DNA of 64,000 nucleotides from positions 124,001-188,000 of the forward strand of contig CAUYUJ010018881.1 of the NCBI GenBank assembly GCA_963575745.1, given 5' to 3'. Every line of letters begins with the position of its first letter. The first letter of the stretch is position 1. The notes beneath the pieces are model-generated. The model was not told the DNA's origin, ran no database searches, and worked only from the letters and a program-made list of their open reading frames with translations. Shown in pieces: positions 33,991-42,757 of the stretch. The translations under genes and the position numbers were made by a program. Source of the stretch: Prorocentrum cordatum (taxonomy: Eukaryota; Sar; Dinophyceae; Prorocentrales; Prorocentraceae).

Positions 33991-34940
33991 TGTAGACGGT
34001 GGGGGGGCTCTCCCCCCCCTTGCTTCTTGGCCAGCGTGGCGCCCAGCTCCAGGGCCTCGGTGATCATGGCCTGGGTGATGGCGCGCAGCAGCTTCTCTGG
34101 GTAGTGGCCCGCGTCGGGCGTGCGCTTGTGCTTCGTGACGGTGTCGACTCCTTTCAGCTCGACATGCGTATGCTGGTGTGTGCGTTGGCGGGCCACTTCC
34201 TGCAGGTGACGGACGCATGTGACCAACCGCGATCGCTTCCTATACCGTTCGTCTCCTCCCACGCCGCCCCGAGGCCCCAGGCCGTACTCGCACTGGTCCA
34301 CTGGCACCACCAGGACATCCTTCCGGCGCAGGATTTGGCGCCACCGGTCCAAGTCGTAGGCTTTGGGATACCGACCGTCTGGGGCAGGGTGCTCCGCCGT
34401 CGTCAGAGCACCGGCGTCGGCGATGGCCTCAAACAAGCGTCCAGCGAAATTTGCCACGGCCGCCCCTTTGACCTCCCACAGCGGTCCGTCAGGACGCCCG
34501 GCAGGAACGTCGAACGCGCGCGTGCCGCCGTTGCGCAGCATCCACGGGCAGAAGGTGCGGCAGTCAAACCCGAGCCACCAGAGCAAGTATACACACTGCC
34601 TGGCCTCCTCCAGCAACGCCTCCTGCACCTCCTTGCGCCTGGTGTCGTGCTCCTCCTGCAAGCCTTTGCCACGCTCTGGGTCTGAGCACAGCTCGACCGC
34701 TGGACCGACTTCGACCCCCGCATCCTTGAGCGAGTCCGACCACCCTTGGGTCCCTGCCCAAACCTCCTTTGCCGTCAGGGTGCGTCCCTTCCAGCAAGGC
34801 CGCCTTCCTCCTGTCGCCTGGCCATGGCGTTCGTACCGCTTCCAGGCTGGATTGCCCCCATTGCCGAGGACCCTCCACCTCGGGCCCTCCCCAATGATGT
34901 CCTGCCCCCCCCGCCTTCCGCTCACGCCCAGCCTCCCTTG
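33991..34940 (-). pseudogene. SAM methyltransferase-like domain ending the gag-side arm
   Basis: The minus-strand frame (open 35147-33840) becomes protein-like from about 34.9 kb. EVWAGTQGWSDSLKDAG at about 34766-34716 resembles methyltransferase motif I (the ELFAG-G-S-A-AG pattern of C5 methylases). FDCRTFCPW at about 34568-34542 sits where the PCxxF/S motif IV would be, with Pro replaced by Asp but Cys retained. AEHPAPDGRYPKAYDL then occupies a motif-VI-like place. The upstream part belongs to another frame, so a frameshift lies near the C run at 34907-34914. It would be a cytosine-methylase relative carried by a retroelement; activity is doubtful. Confidence 0.5.
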
Positions 34941-36228
34941 CCGCTCGGCACCGCGGGCACCTCTTCGCCACATCTCCTGGCACTTTCGCGTCTTCGTGCA
35001 TCGCGTCATCCAGGTAGACGCCCCAACCCGCCGCCAACACCTCATGTGGCGGGTGCCCGCCCGTGAAATCCCCACGGAGCGCGTCGGCATCCACCTGGGG
35101 AGGCACCAGTGCCTGCAAGTGCCCCTTGTAGAGCAGCATCCACACATCCCGCCCGCTGACCTTCGGGTCGCACTTCACCCCCACGATGACTTCGAGCCGT
35201 GCTCGGCCCCAGGGGTCGACTCGGACCACATGGATTGCCGTCTCTCGCAGCGCAGGTGGCGGGAAGGCCGCCAAGGTCCTGTAGTCCCTGTCGTGGCTCA
35301 GGCGGAGGGTGTCGCGACAGAACATCCTCACGTCCGACTCGGCGATGGGAATGTAAGCGCCAGGCGGCCCCGTGAAAGTCTCAGCCTGCTTGGCCTCCCC
35401 CCACGTGGCGACGCGTCACTGCTGCGCCAACTCCATCACCTCTGCCACGGACGGGCCACCCCCACCCTTGGAGTGCAGGTGCGCCGCGGCCGTGTTGATG
35501 AAGACGCACTGCCTCTCCTCCGCCTCCCCGGCCTGGCACTCAGGTAGGTACTCCGCCAGTTCCTCGGTGACAGCCAGCTGGCTTCTGTAGTCAAGGATGT
35601 CCCAGATGCGCCCTTTGGTATGGACTCTGCCACGCCCAGGTTCGTCCGCTGGTCCCCACACCACTTTGCCCACATGTACTTCTGGACCCTCAAGTTCTCC
35701 CCCAACTCGCTCCACTCGTGACGCCAGATACGGTCGGGCCTGGCAAGCCAACTCCTCATCGCCCAGCTCCACCGCGTCCTGCAAGATCTCCTCGATCGGG
35801 GTGACCTGCCCCCCGAGGTGCCCATCCAGCAAGCGGTCATGACAATGAGAACGCAGACGGCTCGGCGCACCAGCGACCAACTTCGCCTCCGGCGAGCTCC
35901 TGACCCGGTCCGCCATTGCCAGGTGAACCTTCGCCACCTCCGGCACGTCCTCTGGGAGTTCGGGTGGGGGAACGACCGCCCCTTGGCCCCCGTAGTCCCG
36001 CATCCAGCTCTTGTCGGGGCCCTGCGCCAACTCCTGTAGCTCCCGCTCCTGGGTGGTGTACTCCATGTCCGAGTGCTCCCCAGGCGGCTTGGCAACCTCC
36101 TCCATCGTCGCGGGGCGGCCAGCCTCCGACGTTCCTCCTCGCCGGCCACCTCGCTGCGCTGCCTGGTCCTTTCCCTCCTGCACCTTCGCGGCTTGCTCCT
36201 TCTGCGCGTCCGCTCGGAGCTGCGTAAT
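34941..36228 (-). pseudogene. Gag-side polyprotein, region between zinc knuckle and methyltransferase
   Basis: This is the same frame as the gag core upstream, read through a TAG at 36231-36229 and a TGA at 35418-35416. Just after the TAG is a Gln/Lys-rich helix (ITQLRADAQKEQAAKVQEG), then an acidic segment, then FCRDTLRLSHDRDYRTLAAF and a beta-rich stretch (HVVRVDPWGRARLEVIVGV, DVWMLLYKGHLQALVPP), ending with CPRCRAAR near 34960. Its order matches predicted dinoflagellate retroelement polyproteins as I remember them. It is non-functional here because of the two stops. Confidence 0.6.
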
Positions 36229-37641
36229 CTAGGCGAGCCGATCCTCGGTCTTTATCTTCGGTCCCGTCTTAAGCCCTCCTCGCTTGACGTACTGCGCCTT
36301 CGCCGTCCAGTGCGCCCTGTCGGCACTCTTGATGCCCTCCGCGTGAGACCGCTGACAGGTGGTGGCAGTCTTCGAGCACCCATCGTGGCACGCTGCGTCC
36401 CAACACCTGGGCTTTCCCTTGGAGTCGTTCGGCCCGCGTTTGACCGATTCCGCGACCTCGGGCCCCGTCGGAGCCGAGAGGACTTCAGGCGGGAGCTTGA
36501 CCTTGCTCGCTCCAGCCTTCAGGGCACCAGCCTTCTCCCCCCCCCCGCCGCCTGACGGAGGCTGCGACAAACCACCGGCGGGGCGACGCTCCTCAACCTC
36601 CCCCATTCCTCCTGCTGCCAGGGGGCGCAGCTGGGCACGGCGCGCGTTCTCCCAGTAAGCGTTGTCCGCGGTCTTTACCAGGCGTTCGAAGATGACCGTC
36701 TTGAAGTATCCGTCGGGATCCCCTACCTCGAACGTCGTGGGGAGTGTCAGCAGCGGCGGTCCCTCTGGCGTCGGCGTCCGGGCGGCGAAGATGAAGTGCT
36801 CCTTCCTCATCAGCTCCTTGTTGCAGTAGCGCTGCACCTCCATGGCCCTCCATCGAAGCTCCCCCCGCCACCGCCCGTTCAGCTCCTCCCAGGCATCCTG
36901 GATGAAACGAGCGGTGTACTTCCGCGGCTTCGCCTCGTGCTGTCGGATGAGGTAGTCCAGGGCTTCGCTCCTCTCGTCCCAGTGCTCAGCCCCATGCGCT
37001 AAACAGACAGCCCATATGCTGTTGCGAGCTAGGCGTGCCCACTTCAGCATGTCCACAGGCTGCTTCGGAAGTGGCTCGATCTTGTACTCCGTCGTGGGTA
37101 CGTAGTCGTCGAACAGCTCCTCTGGGCAGGTCACCCAGTCCGCCGCGCTGCGCGCGTGAGCGGCCGGCGTCTCGACCGACATGCCTCCCCACGACCCTGA
37201 TGCGATGCCGAAGGCGATCCGGTAGTTGATCAGGGTGGGCCAGCGATGGTGCTTGAACAACGCCGAGGAGTGCTCCGCCATGCGCAGGTGAGCCTTGACG
37301 AGCGCCCGGCCCAGGTCGTCTGGGCAGATGGCCACCCGGAACCTCCCGCGCCCACGCGCCGCCAGCACCGGCAGCTCGTGGTCCTTCGTGATCGACTGGA
37401 GGGTGCCCATCTTCCCCGCCGCTGCATCTTCCGCCCGCTTGTTCGTTAAGTCGAGGTTGTACGCGATATCCGCCATGACTTTAACCATGCCCTCGCTGTC
37501 CTTCTCCTCCGGGTCGCCGAGCGCCCCCGCCGACCTCCTGACCTTCTCCGACGGGCCATGCTTCTCCTCGTCGAAACTCACTCGCGATCTCCTCGCAGGG
37601 ACTCCAAAGGTCGGGCCGGCCCTGTGTTCGAACAGGTCCAT
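36229..37641 (-). pseudogene. Gag-like core with zinc knuckle
   Basis: From ATG 37641 (MDLFEHRAGPTFGVPARRS), about 470 codons stay open to a TAG at 36229-36231. The helix-rich centre (IAYNLDLTNKRAEDAAAG, LARNSIWAVCLAHGAEHWDE, IQDAWEELNGRWRGELRWR) is capsid-like in style. Near the C-terminus a Cys-rich motif at about 36405-36343 has the spacing C-x5-C-x3-C-x6-C-x3-H, a CCHC/CCCH-type zinc knuckle suited to binding element RNA. The frame is open upstream to 37923, but the good match moves to another frame near 37.65-37.9 kb, so a frameshift lies there. The assignment as structural protein of a YR retroelement is inferred from its neighbours and family resemblance. Confidence 0.65.
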
Positions 37642-39260
37642 GGGCGGCGGCGTGGGGCCCTGCCCTGGCCGACCCGTCGGCGGACCTCGGCCCAGCTCTG
37701 CCCGCGCAGTGCTGCCCCGCAGGTCGGCACTTGTGCGCCCAGGTCGGTTGCCCGCCGCTCGGGCTCCCACCCTCGAGCCGCGCCCCTTTCTTCCCTGGCC
37801 GGTCGGCCCGAGTCGAGCATCCTTCCCAGGCCGGGTGGCGTCTCCACCGCCGCTGGGCGCGACGTGGGGGGCGTGGGCGGCCGCGCAGGGCCAGGGGCTG
37901 GCCGTGCCAGCCCCTCCCGCCATGCTCCTCCCGCCGCCTCCTCCTCATGCGCTTGGCTCAGGCCGCGCCTCTCCCTCAGCACCTCCGTCAGCTGCCGCGA
38001 GTTCTCCACCTCGTCGTCCGACATGAAGGGGCCGCGGTCCCTCTCCAAGGCTTCGAGTGACTCGACGATAGCGTCGCGCGCATCTCCCAGATCATCGAAC
38101 CCTTCTGAGTGCTGGTACCTCTCGGCCACGTCCAACGGGCGATCCTCGCCGCTCGCCCGTGCCTTCAGGAACTCCAATGCCAAGGCCGCCCCCCCCCGGC
38201 GGCGCCAGCGCTCCCGAGCCGCCCCATTCAGGAGGCCTCCCAGCTCTCATCGGGTTAGCGTGTCTCTCCACGGTGGCGGCGTCGGGCACGCAGGGGGCGT
38301 CGGGGGCGGGGGGCTCCGAGCGGGTGCTTCATCTCGCCATCCTGCCTCCTCGACCCCTCGCGTCAGGATGCACAAGGGGTGGCCCTCCCACCCCGTCGCG
38401 CCGCGCGCCGGCGCCAGCGCCACCGGGCTGGCTGTCTTGTCGTACTCGTCCATTCCATCGGGTATCTGGTTCACCGTCCGCGCGATAATGGCGGGCGCTC
38501 CTGCGGCGGCAGCCTCGGCCTGCACCCGATCGTCGATCACCGGCCCCAGGTTGGATGGGGCGGTGGCCTGGGCGTCGAGTCCTGGGATGCGATGCGTAGT
38601 CCAACCGCCCTCCTCGGCCGTCAGCTGGCACCCGTAGCAGTAGTACTTATTCACCATCTCCGTGCCCCGGGGGCCCCGCACCATGGCCGTTAGCCAAGCT
38701 CCACTTGCCGATGCCAAGGGCATGATGGCCCGCCCAGTCGGCGGCGCAGGTGATCTCGACCGGTCACGAAGGGGGTGTTCGGACGCAACGCCCGCCACCA
38801 CAGGCGCCGGCCCCTCGGCAGCGGCGACAAGATGAGCGGGCTCCTCTGTCGCCAGGTCGTGCTCCAAACACGTCAGCACGCCGCGGTTCAGAACCCTGCC
38901 CAACGCGTGGCAGCCAAGGTGCGCGCACTTCCTCACTCCTCTCTCGCGCTCGTAGGCGTTCGTGTGTTGCCAGCGCAAGTTGACCACCTTCTCCGCCCCC
39001 TTGACGTTCGACTTCTCCCCGTCCTCCGTGACCAGGCGGACAGGGGCACCTCGGGCTCAGTCTCGACACTTCTCCTTGCGCAGCTGGAATATCGTGTCTC
39101 CCTCCTGGCACAGCACCTCGTGGGCCATGCAGCGCTGGTGCTCCGGCTCCGACTCTGTCTCTGAGTTCGGGTCCTTTAACAGGGCCGCCGGGGTATCTGC
39201 CTCGCTTCGCCTCCCACGCTGGCAGCCCCTCTGGCCGCAGCGCTTGAGGGGCCCACTGAG
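37642..39260 (-). pseudogene. Gag-side polyprotein, linker with Cys/His clusters
   Basis: One frame continues from about 39260 to 37.65 kb through a TGA at 39059-39057 and a TGA at 38249-38247. It shows an acidic/Ser segment and MAHEVLCQEGDTIFQLRKE before the first stop. Next comes VVNLRWQHTNAYERERGV followed by a cluster with pattern C-x4-C-x14-C-x2-H (KCAHLGCHALGR...LTCLEHD). A CYGC pair follows near 38.63 kb. After the second stop comes a helical Glu/Asp-rich segment (LDVAERYQHSEGFDDLGD). It reads as a linker between the membrane N-terminus and gag core, decayed by stops. Confidence 0.55.
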
Positions 39261-40078
39261 CCTGGCCCAGCCCAACATGGCTTCGGCGCCGACTCCACCA
39301 GCGCCTCCAAGTTGGTGTCCGTCTCCGCCGTCACGTACCCGTAAGCGGGGGCGTGCACCGCGTAGTTGCCGTCGTCCGTGCAGGGCGTGTCTCTGCACAG
39401 GTGCACTACCTTGTCCTGGGGGTCCTCCAACAGGTCCCGCAGTCGCCGCGACGTAGTCGCAAGGACCTCGCGGCACGGCCACGCAACTCCTGCCTTCTTG
39501 TACTTGATCCCAGTGTTCAGAGGCGGCCTCTGCAGCCTCGCAGCTGCATCGCCCACCTTGATGATCAGGTGATGTGGCACTTTGTCGGGCCCCTTCGCGC
39601 GGAGCTGGGCGTAGAACTCGTTCTCCACGGCAATGGCGGTGGCTGGTCCTCTCAGCTCTGGGACCACTCCTTCCTCGGCGGCCTCAACCTGTGGCTTCGC
39701 AGTCGGGCAACGCAAGCCCAGCGCCCGACCCAGGCAGCGGAGTGGGGAGCAGACCAGCACGTCGACTGCTGAGGCGATGGAGTGAAGACCGTACCCCAAG
39801 CCGATGACGGGCGCCACGATCAACCCTGCGAGTGTGGTCCAGCACAGCACGGGCCAGCCAGTGCCGAAGGCCGCGTAACCCACCGTGTTGAGGCCGCTCC
39901 CGACTAGGCCGCCCCCGCTCCACATCAGATCGGACCACTGTATTTCCGTCGGCGGTAAGTCTGTAATCCAGCCCCCGAGCCAGCTCACTCCGAACGTGAC
40001 TCCCCCGAAGCTGAACCAGCCTCGCATCTCCTCCCCCTCGCCCCCAGCAGCCTGATCCTCGGAGGCGTTCGGGTGCAT
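39261..40078 (-). pseudogene. Gag-side polyprotein N-terminus with membrane segments
   Basis: It starts at ATG 40078 (MHPNASEDQ) or the internal ATG at 40028 (MRGWFSFGGVTFG). Hydrophobic stretches at roughly residues 20-38, 52-75 and 78-112 (for example VLCWTTLAGLIVAPVIGLG) predict two or three transmembrane helices. A soluble part follows with PDKVPHHLIIKVGDAAARL and VVHLCRDTPCTDDGNYAVH. About 270 residues downstream, the sensible reading moves to another frame (near 39260). A membrane-anchored N-terminus is odd for a retroelement gag, yet it is a style I recall from dinoflagellate polyproteins of this type. Its start codon overlaps that of the plus-strand RT frame. Confidence 0.6.
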
Positions 40079-41720
40079 GATCTTACGGGGTGCGGAGCTG
40101 CTGGGCGCTCGCGGGGGATGGCAGGGGGCGTCCACAGCCATGCGAGCTGCCTGGAAGTCGGACCAAGGGGGCCACCTCAAGGGCGTGCACGACGGCTGTC
40201 TCGAGGGGAAGGTGGAGCCAGAGCTCCTGGAGTACCTGAGGCGGGTCGCGACGAACGGGGTGGAGGTCAGGCACGAGGGTGAGATCACGAGGGTCAGGGC
40301 CAAGCCTCACCAGTCGGCGGCGCAGCACCAGGAGGAGGCCAGGCGGAAGATCTGGGACGACATCGTGAAGGGGCGAGCCTGGGCCGCCCCGTCCAGCCAC
40401 CCAGGGCTGGAGGGGATTATGGAGTCGCCCCAGGGTCGGGTCCCGAAGATGCGGCCCGACCGCACTATCGCCGACGAGGGTCGTTTCATCAACGACATGA
40501 GGGACGCCAGCGCGGGATGCGACGAGCTGAACCACCCCCCGGCGAAGTTGCCCACTCACCGCGAGATCGCGAGGACAATGCTGTGGTGGAGGTGTCGGTG
40601 TCCTAAGGTGCGGATCTACTTGGCGAAGCGGGACTTCCAGGCGGCATTCAAACTGTTGTAGGTGGAAGTGCCCGGCCTCCGCATCATGGCGGTGAGCCTC
40701 CAGGGGTTGGCCGGGGCCGAGCCGACTACGGTGCTCTACCTCACGATGGTGTTTGGTTGGACCAGCGCACCTGGCGAGTGGGCAGTGTGGGGGCGAGGCG
40801 TGCAGGACGCCCACCAAGCCCATCGTCCACCAGCAGAGGAGCTCCACGATGAAGTCGCGTACTCGTCCGAGGTCCTCATCGATGACGGGGTTCTCATCGA
40901 GCCGGCCCTGGGCGCGAGGCCGTGGCTCTCTGCTTGGACCTTCGACGCCATGTCGAAGCTGCTCCTAGGCGACAGCTCGATCAACCTTGAGAAGCTAGCG
41001 GAGGGAGGCGAGTTCAGTACCGAGAAGCTCATCTGGGGCTTGCCTTTCCAGCTGGAAGACTCTGAGGGGCGCGTGGTGGACCGTGCGACGCTCCCAGAAC
41101 CTAAGATCCAGAAGATGAGCTACCTCCTTCAGGAGGCGGAGCTCGAGCCGGGACAGCGGGTGGTGCAGCTGAAGACGGTGCAGCGGCTCCGCGGGTTGGG
41201 GGCGCATTTCGCGGCGGCCAACCAGGCACTGGGCACGGAGCTGGGGGCGCTGGACGCCTTGATGTGCCAGCCCCACGGGCCCGCCGCGCGGGCGACGCCG
41301 AAAGGAGAAGAGGAGGAGCAGGAGGTTGCTTGGCAGGAGTTCTGGGATAGTTGCGACATGCTACGGGTGATGGTCGCGCGGCCAGAGACATGGGGCGCCA
41401 CTTTCCTCACCTCCTTCGCGGGCATGCTTGAGCCACGGGAGCGCTTGGCCATCCCAGGCACCATGGGGCAAGTGGTGTGGGTCGGGGGCGACTCGACCCT
41501 GGAGGTGGCGGGGCAGATCGACTGGGCGGCCAAGGTCTATGCGAGGCAGGAGTTGGCGGGCTACATGGAGGCGTTGAAGACGGCCGCCGGTTTGCCCGAG
41601 GAATGGGTTATCATAGCGCTTGGGGAGCTGTTCTGCATCGTAGGTTTCGCAGTCGCCCGCGGACGAGCCTGGCGAGAGCGGCTGATCATTTACGTGGGGG
41701 ACAACCAGGGTCCAGAGGTG
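40077..41720 (+). pseudogene. Reverse transcriptase - RNase H of a YR retroelement, broken
   Basis: From ATG 40077, RT signatures follow in order: VPKMRPDRTIADEGRFIND (40440-40497), then motif A LAKRDFQAAFKLL with its Asp at 40632. A TAG at 40659-40661 then interrupts the frame (expected Trp). The same frame goes on with VEVPGLRIMAV, motif B YLTMVFGWTSAPGEW (from about 40737) and motif C VLIDDGVLIEP with the DD pair at 40881-40886. RNase H follows: VGGDSTL (Asp 41490), LGELF (Glu 41625) and VGDNQ (Asp 41700), giving a D-E-D set. The RNase H tail continues in another frame from about 41720, so a 1-base indel lies near 41705-41725. Catalytic residues survive, but the stop and frameshift make it a pseudogene unless recoded. 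Confidence 0.8.
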
Positions 41721-42757
41721 GGTGGGGACTCGTCGTCCGAAGAGTCGGATGGCGAGGCACCTGGTGAGACTGCTCAATTACGTAGAGGCCAAGTACCACT
41801 GCCGCGTCCTCGCGGCACCGTACATCAGGACGTGCAGCAACGAGATGGCGGACATGATCACCAGGGCCGACGAGGTTGAGGTCAAGCGTCGTATGGATGA
41901 GGAGGGCTTCGAGTCGATCGACCTGGCGGGCAAGTGGGCGGAGGCATTGTCCCAAGGCTACGAGAGGCGCGTCCACGCCGTCGCGCTCGTGGGCCCCGAG
42001 GACTGGCAGGTAGCCATGCAGCTCATGGCCCGCCGGTCACCGGGGGAGGTCCCGCGCCCGCTCCTGGCCGCTGGCGTGCTGGGAGCGTGTGGCGAGGCGG
42101 AGCGGTTGGAGGGATGGCCCAGCTGTCGGGCAGGCGGGGCAGGGAGTGAAAGCGACCTGACGTTGGTGGTGACCTCCCTCGGCCCCTCGCGAGTGGGCCC
42201 ACACCTGCAGGACTTCGCCCAGGAGCTGCACCGGCTGGCCGCACAGTGGGCTCTGGTAGATGTACCGCCCGGGCCCACCGTGGCGGATGTGCTGAAGTTC
42301 TTTCGGAACATTGGGTGGAGTGCTGCCGAAGATGGGCGCGTGTGCAGCGAGTTCGGCGACCCGGTGGCCCAGCGGAAGGTGTGGGTACTGGCGTCGAAGG
42401 AAGGAGCGCCAGTGCCGGTGGGCTGGTTGGGAAGGCACGATGCCAAGCCCCCACCACCCCTGCCGATGGCGGGAGGGATGCTGAACGCCCGCCGAATTGA
42501 GGAGGAGGAGTGGCTGGCGCTGGAGGCTGGGCGACTCGTGGTGGACCCGCGGGCAGCGAGGTCGCCCCCCCACCTCCCGCGGATCATTGGCCGCTGGCAC
42601 CCGCGGGGGCAGGTCGGCAGGCGCCCTGTGTACGGCAGCTCGGGCCCCTCTCCGACTCCTCGGGTGGAGGAGAGTGGGGTGCTGGAACCCGTCTTGGTCT
42701 ACGACGCGAAGGGCCCCCCGCCGGGGGTGGGCCGCTCCAGGCGCAGGAGGTTGGCGC
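41721..42757 (+). pseudogene. RNase H tail and C5-methyltransferase-like domain
   Basis: The frame open to 43074 starts with the RNase H tail (LVRLLNYVEAKYHCRVLAAP, then CSNEMADMITRAD). After a linker comes a segment like the C-terminal half of cytosine-C5 methyltransferases. A helix GPTVADVLKFFRNIGW precedes CSEFGDPVAQRKVWVLAS (42343-42396), which matches motif VIII (FG-P-xxR-xxWxL). RPVYGSSGPSPTPR (about 42618-42659) fits motif IX. A motif-X-like RxLxxxE appears in other frames at 42729-42770 (GPLQAQEV, then LRGGTSADW), so frameshifts cluster there. The motif IV region, around LTLVVTSLGPSR, lacks Pro-Cys, so catalysis is unlikely. Dinoflagellate retrotransposons with acquired cytosine methyltransferases have been reported; whether this belongs to them is inference. 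Confidence 0.5.

Noticed and set aside
34363-38637. Long plus-strand frames across the gag-side arm
   Set aside because: They are antisense shadows. The minus-strand readings show zinc-knuckle, membrane and methylase motifs, while the plus-strand readings are Pro/Arg/Ser-rich without motifs.
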